Shown: positions 8,061-18,300 of the stretch, piece after piece | Layout of the letters: each line of letters opens with the position of its first letter | Numbering within the stretch: position 1 is the stretch's first letter | Assembly (NCBI RefSeq): GCF_030846195.1 | Contig: NZ_JAVCWH010000002.1 | Location: 248,001-312,000, forward strand | Direction of reading: 5' to 3' | DNA: 64,000 nt | DNA from: Paracoccus yibinensis | GTDB taxonomy: Bacteria > Pseudomonadota > Alphaproteobacteria > Rhodobacterales > Rhodobacteraceae | Position numbers and translations under genes: made by a program | Notes under the pieces: model-generated | Databases searched by the model: none | The model's input: only the letters and a program-made list of their open reading frames with translations | What the model was told of the DNA's origin: nothing

Positions 8061-8648
8061 ATGCGCGAAGCCACCATCACCCGCACCACTGCCGAGACGC
8101 AGATCGAGGTCGCGTTGAACCTTGACGGCTCTGGGGTCTATGACAACCAGACGGGAATTGGCTTTTTCGATCACATGCTGGACCAGTTGTCGCGCCATTC
8201 GCTGATCGACCTGACGATCCGCGCCAAGGGCGATTTGCATGTGGACGACCACCATACGGTCGAGGATACGGGCATCGCCATCGGCCAGGCCCTGGTCCGC
8301 GCGCTTGGCGACAAGAAGGGCATCCGCCGTTACGGCAGCTTCCTGCTGGCCATGGACGATTCGCTGGTCCGCGCCGCGCTGGATCTGTCGGCGCGGCCCT
8401 TCCTGGTCTGGAACGTCGATTTCCCGACCGAGAAGATCGGCACCTTCGACACCCAGCTTGTGCGCGAATTCTTCCAGGCCCTGTCCACCCATGGCGGCAT
8501 TACGCTGCACGTGGACCGCATCCACGGCATCAACAGCCACCACACCGCCGAGGCCGCCTTCAAGGCCGTAGCCCGCGCCCTGCGCGAGGCGATCGAACCC
8601 GATCCACGCATGGCAGGCGTGCTCCCTTCGACCAAGGGGGCGCTGTGA
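8061..8648 (+). CDS. hisB: imidazoleglycerol-phosphate dehydratase HisB
   Basis: 195 residues, the monofunctional IGPD length. It dehydrates imidazole glycerol phosphate in histidine synthesis. The family signatures are clear: N-terminal [10 protein letters not shown], the metal-binding [11 protein letters not shown] near residues 60-70 and the C-terminal repeat [12 protein letters not shown] near 155-166. AAAGGACATTGCC places a ribosome site before the ATG at 8061. The stop overlaps hisH (TGATG). Confidence 0.96.
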   Translation: MREATITRTTAETQIEVALNLDGSGVYDNQTGIGFFDHMLDQLSRHSLIDLTIRAKGDLHVDDHHTVEDTGIAIGQALVRALGDKKGIRRYGSFLLAMDDSLVRAALDLSARPFLVWNVDFPTEKIGTFDTQLVREFFQALSTHGGITLHVDRIHGINSHHTAEAAFKAVARALREAIEPDPRMAGVLPSTKGAL

Positions 8649-9277
8649 TGCGGGTGGCGCTGATCGACTATGACAGCGGCAACCTGCATTCGGCTGAGAA
8701 GGCCTTTCAACTGATGGGCCGCGACGCAGGGGCCGAGATCGTCGTGACCTCGGACCCGCAGCTGGCCGCCCGCGCCGACAGGATCGTGCTGCCGGGCGAC
8801 GGGGCCTTCCCCGCCTGCCGCCGCTCCTTGGGCGAGGTGGACGGCATGGCCGAGGCGCTGCGCGAGGCTGTCCTGGGCCGGGGCGTGCCCTTCATGGGCA
8901 TCTGCGTGGGGATGCAGATGCTTGCCACGACCGGTCACGAATACCGCGAAACGCCTGGCCTGGACTGGATTGGCGGGCAGGTCGACGCAATCGCCGCCCC
9001 GGGTTTGAAGGTGCCGCATATGGGCTGGAACGATCTGGTGATCGACCGACCCCATCCGGTTCTGGAGGGGATCGCGACGGGCGATCATGCCTATTTCGTC
9101 CACAGCTGGCAGTTCAGGGTCGCCGATCCAGCACATCTGCTGGCGCATGTGGATTACGGCGGGCCGGTCACTGCGGTTGTGGGGCGCGACAATATCGTCG
9201 GCACCCAGTTTCACCCGGAAAAATCCCAGGCCGTCGGGCTGAGGATGATCGCGAATTTCCTGCGCTGGCGCCCCTGA
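8648..9277 (+). CDS. hisH: imidazole glycerol phosphate synthase subunit HisH
   Basis: 209 residues. HisH is the class I glutamine amidotransferase that feeds ammonia to HisF. The triad is visible: Cys86 in MGICVGMQM, His189 and Glu191 in FHPEKSQ. The ATG at 8648 shares its A with the hisB stop, so translation is coupled; a GTG one codon earlier is less likely. hisA and hisF do not follow; a Hint-domain gene does. Confidence 0.96.
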   Translation: MRVALIDYDSGNLHSAEKAFQLMGRDAGAEIVVTSDPQLAARADRIVLPGDGAFPACRRSLGEVDGMAEALREAVLGRGVPFMGICVGMQMLATTGHEYRETPGLDWIGGQVDAIAAPGLKVPHMGWNDLVIDRPHPVLEGIATGDHAYFVHSWQFRVADPAHLLAHVDYGGPVTAVVGRDNIVGTQFHPEKSQAVGLRMIANFLRWRP

Positions 9278-9409
9278 AGGTGCTTCATGTTCTGTAAACC
9301 GGTCTTAACGCTTCGTTAACTCTTCGCCGATATGCCTGTGGGGACGGCTGGTCGCGGTCGTCTAACAGCCTGGGAAAAACTGGGATTTTCTCGCAGGACG
9401 GCAGGGGTC

Positions 9410-10561
9410 ATGGATTATCAATTCACGGTGCTGACCCTCAGTCAGCGCATTTCTACGGGCGGCAGCGGCACCGAGGCGACGGCAGAATCCCCTTGGTCGA
9501 ACGTCAAGGGCGCCATCGCCATGCCGGGCGCGACCCTGTCCACTATCACCATAAGCGACGACGACGACCGCTTTCAAAGTGGCCGCTATGCCCCCGATGC
9601 AACGGGCCAGACCCTGACAACGGCGGTGACTTTCGGCAATGATGCAGCGGCTGTCCCTGCGGGAACGGCGTTGTCATTCCATACCTGCTCGATCATAGAA
9701 ACAAGAAATGCGGATGGCAGCGTTGACCAGTTCCTGGTGACATTTCCCAGGAAGTCCGTGCCGGGAACCTTTGGCGTGGAACTGGGCGGCCGCCATTCGG
9801 TGCTGGTGATGCCGATCCCGCGGGCCGACAAGACCTATCCTGTCTTCAGCCTTACGAAGAGCTATGCCTTCAAGGGGATCCAGGCCGTCGGCCGGGCTAA
9901 CGACCAGGTCGCCTACGCCCCGCTTGCGACCGGAGCCGTGACCTGCTTTGCCGCGGGTACGCTGATCGAAACCGCCCAAGGCGCGCGGCCTGTGGAAACG
10001 CTGCGGCCCGGCGATCTTGTCCTGACGCGCGATAACCATGCGCAGACACTGCGCTGGCAGGGCGGCGTCCATGTCACAAGGGAGGGGTTGGAAGCCCGGC
10101 CCAACCTTCGCCCGATCCTGATCCGAGCCGGGGCGCTTGGGGCGGGATGCCCCGGCCACGACCTGACCGTTTCGCCACAGCACCGGATGCTGATCCGCTC
10201 TCGCATCGCCCACCGGCTGTTTAAGGATGCCGAGATACTGGTGGCGGCCAAGCACCTGGTCGGCCTTCCCGGGATCGAGGTGAGCACCCCCCCTGAGGGC
10301 GTGACCTATTTCCACCTTCTGTTCGACCGGCACGAGATCGTCATGTCGAACGGTGCCTGGTCCGAAAGCCTTTTCACGGGACCGCAGGCGATAAACGCCC
10401 TGAGCGACGCCGCACGCCGAGAAATTCTGGCGCTGTTTCCGGAACTCGCCCAAGACAGGCTGCATCCTGCGCGTCGTCTGTTGTCTGGACAAGAAGCACG
10501 GCAGCTTGCAGACCGCCAGCGCCGAAACCTGGGCCGCAGGCGTCTGGTCGAACCGTTGTAA
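9410..10561 (+). CDS. Hint-domain protein with novel N-terminal region
   Basis: 383 residues from the ATG at 9410, which has AGGGG upstream; in-frame ATG at 9332 lacks support. Residues 1-175 are an uncharacterised, beta-rich, acidic region (ISDDDDRF motif). From about 178 a Hint (hedgehog/intein) domain begins with the classical CFAAGTLIETAQGARPVETL and PGDLVLTRD blocks, followed by SPQHRMLIRS and FHLLFDRHEIVMSNG, which match the bacterial Hint_2 family. The domain Cys and the HRM/H residues for self-cleavage are present. Such proteins are common in Rhodobacteraceae and probably secreted; no signal peptide is seen. Confidence 0.85.
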   Translation: MDYQFTVLTLSQRISTGGSGTEATAESPWSNVKGAIAMPGATLSTITISDDDDRFQSGRYAPDATGQTLTTAVTFGNDAAAVPAGTALSFHTCSIIETRNADGSVDQFLVTFPRKSVPGTFGVELGGRHSVLVMPIPRADKTYPVFSLTKSYAFKGIQAVGRANDQVAYAPLATGAVTCFAAGTLIETAQGARPVETLRPGDLVLTRDNHAQTLRWQGGVHVTREGLEARPNLRPILIRAGALGAGCPGHDLTVSPQHRMLIRSRIAHRLFKDAEILVAAKHLVGLPGIEVSTPPEGVTYFHLLFDRHEIVMSNGAWSESLFTGPQAINALSDAARREILALFPELAQDRLHPARRLLSGQEARQLADRQRRNLGRRRLVEPL

Positions 10562-10589
10562 GGGAAAACGCCCCTGGCAAGCCGGGGGC
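10562..10589 (-). terminator. Rho-independent terminator of the 5'-nucleotidase gene
   Basis: On the minus strand GCCCCCGGC pairs with GCCAGGGGC (one G-T pair), followed by GTTTTCC. It lies 9 bases past the nucleotidase stop and may also block readthrough from the convergent Hint gene. Confidence 0.6.
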
Positions 10590-10597
10590 ATTCTGAC

Positions 10598-12199
10598 CTA
10601 TTTCACGGTGATGCGGCCATCCAGAGCCGGCTGATAGGCGCCATCCTGTGCAGCCAGGTAATCGGCGACTACCTGCGCCAGATCCGGGCCAAAGTCATAG
10701 GCATTCTGCGCCTTCGTCTCGAAAACGTCGTAACCGTCGCCGCCGGAACGCATGTAGTTGTTCGATACGACGCCATAGGTCGCGGCAGGGTCAATGGGTT
10801 TCCATTCGCCGTCCGCCGTTACCATCACATCGCTGATGCGGCTTCCCGGCTCGGCTGCGGGATCGACGGTGTATTTCAACCCTGAAACCTGTGCGAAACG
10901 ACCGGCGCCTTCCTCGTACTGGCTGGCGCCGTTCTCCAACGCGGCGATCACATCCGCGCCTGTCAACTGGAACGTCGCCAGCGTGTTCTGGAACGGCAGG
11001 ACGGTATAAACCTCGCCCATCGTGACGGGGCCTTGGTCGATGGACGCACGCAACCCGCCGCCATTGGCGATGGCCAGGGTGATCCCCTGGTCCTTCACCC
11101 GGTCCACCATCGCATCGGCGACGAGGTTGCCCATCTCGCATTCTTTTGCACGGCAACTGGTGCGGTCTCCGTCGATGGGGGCGGCGGTTTCTGCCACGAC
11201 CTGCTGGCGCAGTTCCTCTATAGGGGCGGCCATTTCCTTGACCCGCGCGGCGACGGCCTCATCCTCGGGGACGGAATTGTCCAGCAGGATCGGTTGCCCT
11301 TCGACCTTCGTCAGGGTGCCGTCATCGTCGAAGGTCAGCGTCAGGTGTCCAAGATATTTCGAGTAGGCATAGGCGGTCGCAACCGGGATTTCGGCTCCGT
11401 CAGGACCTGCGATCATGGTTGGGTACGGGCCTTCGGCCCCCTCCATGTCGCCCAGAAGGGTATGCGAATGGCCGCCGATGATGGCGTCCAGGCCGGGTAC
11501 CTGCCTGGCGAATTCCTGATCGCGCAGGTAGCCGACATGGGTAAGGGCAATGATCTTGTCCACCCCCTGGTCTGTCAGTTCCTGCACGTCTGCCTTTAAG
11601 CTTTCGATGTCGTCCTGGAAGATCACGCTGGGACCGGGGGATGCAGTTTCGGGCGTATCCATGGCCAAGGCAGAAACGATGCCGATCTTTTCGCCGCCGA
11701 TATCCAGGGTGACGACGTTCTCGACCTTGCCCTTCAGGACGTTGGACTGCGACAGGTCGAGGTTGCCCGATACCACCGGGAATTCCACCCCGTCCGCCAG
11801 AATCGCAAGTCCTTCGGGGCCGTCGTCGAATTCGTGGTTGCCTACCGCCATCGCGTCATAGCCGATGGCGGTCATGAACTCGGCGACATCCTTGCCCTTG
11901 TAGGTCATGTAGAACAGCGATCCCTGATATTGATCGCCCGCATCCAGCACGATGACATTGCCGCCCTCGGCCGTGATCCTGTCGCGCAGTTCCTTGACCT
12001 TGGCCGCGACCCGCGCAACGCCTCCGAAGCATTCCCCAGCTGCGGCGGTTTCCGCATCGCAGGTGCTGTCGTATTCATTGATCGCTTCGATGCGGCTGTG
12101 AAGGTCGTTGGTGTGCAGGATATGCAGCACCGTATCGGCTTGGGCTGCGCCCGCGAAAAGCGCCGCAGCCGAAACGGCGGACAGAAGGCGGAATGACAT
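10598..12199 (-). CDS. periplasmic 5'-nucleotidase/metallophosphatase, UshA family
   Basis: 533 residues with a signal peptide ending ALFAGAAQA (about 1-21). The N-terminal metallophosphatase domain carries the dinuclear metal motifs HTNDLHS, DAGDQYQGS, VGNHEFD, LTHVGY and GGHSHT. The C-terminal 5'-nucleotidase domain has NGGGLRASI, FQNTL and MRSGGDGYD, the nucleoside-binding elements. Such enzymes hydrolyse extracellular nucleotides or UDP-sugars in the periplasm for uptake. The ATG at 12199 gives the signal peptide; the longer reading to 12322 does not. Confidence 0.93.
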   Translation of the reverse strand: MSFRLLSAVSAAALFAGAAQADTVLHILHTNDLHSRIEAINEYDSTCDAETAAAGECFGGVARVAAKVKELRDRITAEGGNVIVLDAGDQYQGSLFYMTYKGKDVAEFMTAIGYDAMAVGNHEFDDGPEGLAILADGVEFPVVSGNLDLSQSNVLKGKVENVVTLDIGGEKIGIVSALAMDTPETASPGPSVIFQDDIESLKADVQELTDQGVDKIIALTHVGYLRDQEFARQVPGLDAIIGGHSHTLLGDMEGAEGPYPTMIAGPDGAEIPVATAYAYSKYLGHLTLTFDDDGTLTKVEGQPILLDNSVPEDEAVAARVKEMAAPIEELRQQVVAETAAPIDGDRTSCRAKECEMGNLVADAMVDRVKDQGITLAIANGGGLRASIDQGPVTMGEVYTVLPFQNTLATFQLTGADVIAALENGASQYEEGAGRFAQVSGLKYTVDPAAEPGSRISDVMVTADGEWKPIDPAATYGVVSNNYMRSGGDGYDVFETKAQNAYDFGPDLAQVVADYLAAQDGAYQPALDGRITVK

Positions 12200-12320
12200 C
12201 GGTGATTCCTTTCGTTCCCGTTGGATCGGATCGAAGGAAGATTGGCCCAGCCTGCCGAAAGGGTCAAACACGCGAATGTCGCCGCTTGACCAGGGGCGGG
12301 GTGAGGCGGCAAATGCGCCC

Positions 12321-12656
12321 ATGATGATCTACAAGGTATTGCGGCCTGCCGAATGGGCCGATCTTCAAGCAGCGGGCGCCTCGAAAGGCGCACCGGTCGA
12401 TCTGGCTGACGGATACGTGCACTTTTCGACTGCGGCCCAACTTGGAACCACCCTGACGAAGCATTTCGCGGATGAAGGGGATTTGCTCCTTCTAGGCTGC
12501 GACGCGGCAGTTTTCGGTGGCGATCTGCGATGGGAGCCCTCGCGCGGGGGCGATCTATTCCCGCATCTCTATCGTCCTCTCACACTGGACGATATTGCAT
12601 GGTCGCGAATTATCTCGCGCAGCGAGGATGGCCACGATACGGGGCCGCTTGAATGA
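12321..12656 (+). CDS. DUF952-family protein
   Basis: 111 residues. DUF952 is a small family of unknown function that frequently lies just before pyrD in alphaproteobacteria. Family elements include [10 protein letters not shown] at the start, [20 protein letters not shown] in the middle and [17 protein letters not shown] near the end. ATGATG at 12321 starts it. Its stop overlaps the pyrD start (ATGA), so the two genes form an operon. Confidence 0.88.
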   Translation: MMIYKVLRPAEWADLQAAGASKGAPVDLADGYVHFSTAAQLGTTLTKHFADEGDLLLLGCDAAVFGGDLRWEPSRGGDLFPHLYRPLTLDDIAWSRIISRSEDGHDTGPLE

Positions 12657-13717
12657 CTTTGGTGGAAAAACTTGGCTTGGCGGCCCTGCATCGGCTGGAT
12701 CCCGAACGTGCGCATGACCTGTCGATCATGGCCTTGTCGGCAGGACTGGTTCCCTTGGCGGGATCGCCTGTAACCTCTGACCGATTGCGGACCAACCTGG
12801 CGGGACTGGATCTGCCAAATCCCATCGGACTGGCCGCCGGTTATGACAAGAACGCCAAGGCCGTCGGTCCCCTGATGCGGGCGGGCTTCGGCTTCATCGA
12901 ACTGGGGGCCGCAACGCCGCGTCCGCAACCGGGCAACCCTAAACCGCGCCTGTTCCGCCTGAACGAAGATCGGGCTATCATCAACCGCTTCGGCTTCAAT
13001 AACGAGGGAGCACAAGCCCTTGCCCTGCGCCTTGCGGCAAGGCCCCAAGGCATACCGGTCGGCCTGAACATCGGGGCAAACAAGGACAGTGCGGACCGTG
13101 CAGCCGATTTCGCGGCAGTGGTCGAGATCGCGGGCGCCTCGGTTGACTTTCTTACGGTGAATGTTTCTTCGCCCAATACGGAAAAGCTTCGCGATCTTCA
13201 GGGCGCCGCAGCACTCTCGGCTTTGTTGCGGGGGGTGCTGGAAGCACGCGACAGACTGCCCTTGCGACGGCCGGTCTTTCTGAAGATCGCCCCTGACCTG
13301 GCGGATGGGGAAATTGCTGACATCGCTGGCGTCGCCCTGGAAAGCGGCGTCGATGGCATCATTGCCACCAACACCACCCTTTCACGTGAGGGCATTGCCA
13401 GCCCCTACTCCGAGCAGGCAGGGGGATTGTCGGGACACCCGTTGTTCGAGCGTTCGACAGTAGTCCTGGCAAAGCTTTATCGCGCCACAAACGCAGCAAT
13501 CCCGATCATCGGTGTGGGTGGGATCTCCTCAGTCGAGGACGCTTGGGAGAAAATCCGCGCAGGTGCAAGTGCGGTCCAGATCTATTCTGCCATAATTTAT
13601 CATGGATTTTCGCTGGTAACGCAAATGGCCGAAGCCCTGGACATGCGTTTGCGCAAGGAAAACATCACGCTTGCGGACCTGCGCGGCAGCGGCGCCGCCG
13701 CTTGGTCTCAGAGGTAA
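12653..13717 (+). CDS. pyrD: dihydroorotate dehydrogenase, class 2 (quinone) PyrD
   Basis: 354 residues. It oxidises dihydroorotate to orotate with FMN and passes electrons to ubiquinone at the inner membrane. The N-terminal helix [19 protein letters not shown] is the membrane-binding extension of class 2 enzymes. The FMN barrel contains [42 protein letters not shown] with the class 2 catalytic Ser, and the C-terminal IIGVGGISS. The gene overlaps the DUF952 stop, and its 3' end overlaps the convergent cysE by 10 bases. Confidence 0.97.
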   Translation: MTLVEKLGLAALHRLDPERAHDLSIMALSAGLVPLAGSPVTSDRLRTNLAGLDLPNPIGLAAGYDKNAKAVGPLMRAGFGFIELGAATPRPQPGNPKPRLFRLNEDRAIINRFGFNNEGAQALALRLAARPQGIPVGLNIGANKDSADRAADFAAVVEIAGASVDFLTVNVSSPNTEKLRDLQGAAALSALLRGVLEARDRLPLRRPVFLKIAPDLADGEIADIAGVALESGVDGIIATNTTLSREGIASPYSEQAGGLSGHPLFERSTVVLAKLYRATNAAIPIIGVGGISSVEDAWEKIRAGASAVQIYSAIIYHGFSLVTQMAEALDMRLRKENITLADLRGSGAAAWSQR

Positions 13718-14538
13718 TCCTCGCCCAAGCCAAGCAGCTGATTCATGCTGTGCGATGGTTCGGGGCATCCCGCATCGCCGATGACGCGTGCCGGAACACC
13801 GGCGACCGTCTTGCAGGAAGGCACCTCGTGCAGGACGACCGAACCCGCCGCAATGCGCGAATGATGACCAACCCGAATATTGCCCAGAACCTTGGCGCCC
13901 GCCCCGATCATCACCCCGTCGCCGATCTTCGGATGACGGTCCCCATCTTCCTTGCCGGTGCCGCCAAGCGTGACGGAATGCAGCATCGAAACGTCGTTGC
14001 CGACGGTTGCCGTCTCACCGATGACAATCGAATGAGCATGGTCGATCATCACGCCGGTGCCAATGACGGCAGCAGGGTGAATGTCCACGCCAAAGCATTC
14101 GGAGCAGCGCATCTGCACGAAATAGGCCATGTCGATCCGGCCCGTCTGCCACAGCCAATGCGCCATGCGATAGGCTTGCAGCGCCTGGAAGCCCTTGAAG
14201 AACAGGATGGGCTGCAACAACCGATGCGTGGCGGGATCACGATCGTAAACGGCCAGCAAATCCGCCCGCGCCGCATCACCCAGTTCGGGCGAGGAGCGAT
14301 AGGCCTGGTCCGCTATCTCTCGCAGGATTTGTTCGCTCATCTCACCACTGGCCAGCTTCAGGGAAAACCGATACGCCAATGCGGCCTCAAGGCTGTCGTG
14401 ATGCAGTAAACCCGCGTGGATCAATGAGCCAAGCAGTGGCTCATCCCGAACGGCTGCTCGAGCCTCGTCCCGCAGTTGCGCCCAGATCGCATCGCGATCC
14501 AGGCCCAGGTTCTTCTTGGTGCCGCTTTGCATGTTCAT
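13708..14538 (-). CDS. cysE: serine O-acetyltransferase CysE
   Basis: 276 residues. It acetylates serine with acetyl-CoA, the first step of cysteine synthesis. The helical N-terminal half is followed by hexapeptide repeats of the left-handed beta helix (about 150-260): [19 protein letters not shown], the catalytic His and Asp region typical of SAT. The C-terminal DYL-type tail (GLGEDYL) resembles the tails that dock into CysK. It lies immediately downstream of the GTA cluster on the same strand. Confidence 0.95.
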   Translation of the reverse strand: MNMQSGTKKNLGLDRDAIWAQLRDEARAAVRDEPLLGSLIHAGLLHHDSLEAALAYRFSLKLASGEMSEQILREIADQAYRSSPELGDAARADLLAVYDRDPATHRLLQPILFFKGFQALQAYRMAHWLWQTGRIDMAYFVQMRCSECFGVDIHPAAVIGTGVMIDHAHSIVIGETATVGNDVSMLHSVTLGGTGKEDGDRHPKIGDGVMIGAGAKVLGNIRVGHHSRIAAGSVVLHEVPSCKTVAGVPARVIGDAGCPEPSHSMNQLLGLGEDYL

Positions 14539-14603
14539 GTCACTGATCCAGGCGAATACTGACCCTTCTTACCGTGAACAGCGACCAAGGGAAAGAACAG
14601 CTC

Positions 14604-15314
14604 TCAGTCCGGCAACCGCAGTTCCATCCAGTGAACGGCAACGCTGACCTTTCCGCCGGTGAACGACCCGCCCTCGCCGGTCATCAGCAAGTTGGCGCTG
14701 CTGTAATAGGTCATGGGTGCGCCAAGCATTCCGCGAGCCCATGAACCCGCCCCCTTCCCCAAGCCCTGCCCGAAGCGGTTGTTAGAATCCGCCGTGCCCA
14801 GCCGCCAAGTCTGCAAGCTGCCGGTCAGGGCTTGAATCACCTTGGCCGTGGCTCCGATCACCATTGCACCTGCCGGAATGACAACGCCGGTATCGAAGGC
14901 CGCACCCGCACCAACCGTCACCTCCTTCTCGGACATGCGGACGGCCAGGCCGGAACCCAGGATGCCGAAAGTTGCGCCGCCCAGGAACCACCCTTGGCCG
15001 TCAAAGATCGCCTCGGCGCCTTGGTCGGCCACGAATGCACGCATCCCCCGTGAGGGCGCCATGAAGATCCAACCGCCGTTAGCCCCTACCGCGATCCGCC
15101 CGGCCTGTCCGCTCCATGCGCCGCTGGCCCCTTGCGGGACGGCCCAGCACTGCCCGTCGATCACTGCTTCCGGTGGGGTCAGGGCCGAGGTGCTTTCCAG
15201 GACGGCGTTGGTCAGGCCGTCCAGCCGCATCAAGGCTTCGTTGACCGTCACATGCTTCTGAGCCTGGGCAGGTTGCAGCAGAGGCAGCTGAAAGCGCATG
15301 GTTTCATTCGTCAT
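14604..15314 (-). CDS. DUF2793 protein at the end of the GTA cluster (tail-fibre-like)
   Basis: 236 residues. It begins with the DUF2793 hallmark FQLPLLQPAQAQKHVTVNEA followed by RLDGLTNAVLES, seen in GTA-associated and prophage proteins of Rhodobacteraceae. It continues with WSGQAGRIAVGANGGWIFMAP and a Gly-rich, beta-rich C-terminus. The start overlaps the end of g15 by 11 bases. Location after the tail tip suggests a tip-attached fibre or receptor-binding part; this is an inference from position and family. Confidence 0.85.
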   Translation of the reverse strand: MTNETMRFQLPLLQPAQAQKHVTVNEALMRLDGLTNAVLESTSALTPPEAVIDGQCWAVPQGASGAWSGQAGRIAVGANGGWIFMAPSRGMRAFVADQGAEAIFDGQGWFLGGATFGILGSGLAVRMSEKEVTVGAGAAFDTGVVIPAGAMVIGATAKVIQALTGSLQTWRLGTADSNNRFGQGLGKGAGSWARGMLGAPMTYYSSANLLMTGEGGSFTGGKVSVAVHWMELRLPD

Positions 15315-18300
15315 TGAAAGTCCTCCTCACAAAGGGACCCGGGCCAAACTGATCCGACAGCTGCGCAACCGCGACGACAAAGACGCCGCCCTGCCAGGCG
15401 CTGTTCCAGACCTGCTCAGGCACGGTGTATTCCGGCGCGCTCACATCCGCCTCGTGCAGAACAAGACCGTTGCGCAGGATGCGGACACGATAGCGTTCAC
15501 GAACCTCACCCAAAGGGATGTCCGCGCCATCCCAGCCGTCGCCATCGACACGGCTGCGACGGATCCATCCCAGCGTGCGGCCTTGGGCACTCAAGTGGCA
15601 AGGCGCGTAAGGCCGCAGGCCGATCCCCCGTGCCTGGGTTTCCCGGGTGCGATAACTGGAATCGTCGAAAGCCCTTCGAGCCGGCCCGATGCGCCAGAAC
15701 CGTTCCTGCCCGCGGGCTGAAGGTGGCAGTGCCACCTGCTGCGCCGCGCCATCCAGCAACACGACAACACTGCCCTTTGGCCAGACCTCTGGCATGATGC
15801 CATCGGTTCCAGCCTGGCCGCGCAACCGGTCGCTGATCGCCCACAAGTCCTTGCCTACAGGGACGGCATTGGAGAACTGGATGATTTCCCAGTTCTCCAT
15901 TGATCCGTCCCCGATCGCCAAGGCGTTTGCTCCTGCAAGTAGCGCCTTCTGTCCGACGGATCTCAGCGAGGCATCCTTCAGCCGGACAAGCAAGGGCGCA
16001 CCACGGTCGAGCACCCCGGGACGTGCCCGACCAAGTGGCGTTTCCGTCCGCCCGATGAACGCCCGTCGGTTCAACGTCGTGTTCAGCTCAAACCCGCCCT
16101 CGCTCTCGATTGACGAATAGGCCACCACTGTTCCGGGCCAAGGCTTCGCCGTTGCGGCAAGATAAGGCGCACGCGGCTGCTCATCGCCTTTCAGCAACGG
16201 CAGATCGAGAAACAGCGACCATACCGGCAGCGGCGGGGTGTAGCGGCTAGCTAGCCTGTCGTCCTCGTTCGTGACGGCCGGACGATATACCCCCGGTTCG
16301 ACCCGGACGGCGTCCACAGTAATGGCTCCTGCACGCTCTACCCTGTCAATTCGCCAGCGTTTCGGATCCCCCTGACCGTCATCCATGCGAATTACGTCAC
16401 CTGGTCCCAAGTCAGCGGCCGAAGGGGGCAGAGCGAAGCGTGCCGTATCCCGTGAAACGACCGCTTCTGCCAGCCACCGCTCGGCGATGGCCCGACCCTC
16501 GGCACGTGTCAGAGACATGGCGAACTCACTGTCGCTGACCGAATTGCCGTCGGCATCAGCCAGGCTGACTTCGGTTGTAGCGGTCGTATAGCTTCCGCCC
16601 GCCTCGACATGGGTCAGCCGTAACCGTCCAGACAGTTCCACCTGTGCCTGTCGTGTCGTCTCGAAGCCATTGACCTCGTCACCGATCGCAAGATGCTCCG
16701 GCCCCAGATCACGCGTGACCCGCCCATCGCGCGGCACAAACCGAAGGCTGCCGTCGCGTTCAACTGTGTCCAGCCCATGCGCAAGCAAGATGGGCTGCAA
16801 GGCCGCCCGCGACGTCTCGCCCCCGTTCACATGAAAGCCGCGCACGACACCGGTAACAGCGCTGACGTCAAAATTCGCCACACCCGCCTCACGGCAGATA
16901 TCCCCGATGACCGAAGAGAGCAGAACCGATCCGGCACGCCCATTCAGCCAATGCCCACGCTGCCAGGCAGGTCCATCGGACCAAAGATCCGTACGGGCGG
17001 GAAATGCCGGATACGGTCGCGCATCCCAGCACCAGACATGCGCCCGGTCTAGATCAACCATTCGCCGGCCATCCTCCATGGAAGGATTGTTAGCCGGACT
17101 TGACCAATATGCCGTGACTGCTTGAATGTACGCCGCCTGAATCGCGTCATCACGCTGCCCGCTAGAGTAGAAGGGCAACGTGCTCTCCGAACTCATAGCG
17201 TCCAGGAACTTGTTTGGTTGGTTGGTGGCCTTGTCAAGCGCCGCACAGCCGTATTCGGTGAACCAGATAGGCTTCGATCCTGGCACCCATCCTGTTGCCT
17301 GCCGCGACCGCACCCCATTCGGTCGATCATAATGCAGGTTCTGCCACCAACTTACGAGATCCTTGTACTTCCAGACCCATGCCTCGTCGTAGGCGCCATC
17401 GGTGATCGGCGTACGCCGCTGCGCCTGACGATCAGCATCGCTGGCATAATACCAGTCGTAGCCCTCGCCCCCGCAGACGTTAGCCTCGAGATAGGCTGGA
17501 TTGCCGATATGTCCCCAACGGGCATCCAGGTGATCTTCACCATCCCGCCAGTCAGATAAGGGCATATAGTTGTCGATGCCGATGAAGTCGATGTCAGGGT
17601 GCGCCCAAAGCGGATCCAGGTGGAAAAACAGTTCTCCCCCGCCCGGATGATGGCCGAAGTATTCCGACCAGTCGGCTGCATAACCGATCTTGACCGAAGG
17701 CCCAAGGATCCGCCTCACATCGTGGGCCAGACGGCACAGTTGCTGCACTGCCGGATAGCTGTTTCCCGCCCCACGGATCTGCGTCATTCCGATCATCTCG
17801 GAGCCGATCAGAAACGCGTCGATGCCTCCTGCTGCCGCGCAGAGATGCGCATAGTGCAGGATAAAGCGGCGATACGACCACTCCTCGGGACCACGATAGT
17901 TCACACTGTCGCCGTCGCGCGAGAAATCATCGACGGCAGCAGTGCCGAAGAACGCCTCGACTTCGGCGTCGGCTGCGGACGTGCCGTCAACCGATCCAGG
18001 CCGACCCGGCGCAATCGATGTCGTGATCCGGCCCCGCCAAGGCATGACCGGCTGTTCATCGGCGCCATAGGGATCGGCCAGCTTGTTGCCCGCAGTCTGT
18101 TCCATCAGAATGAAGGGATAGAAGATCGCCTTTCGTCCCGACGCCGCAATGGCCCGCAAACCTTCAACGACGACCTGGTCTGCGGGCGTTCCACCATAGA
18201 TCGGCCGGTCGTTGACGCGTGCCACCGGCACAGCAGCATCGCGGCCAATTCCTGAAACCCTCCAGGGGATTTCCTCGCCATCGATCTCACGCTGCTCCAC

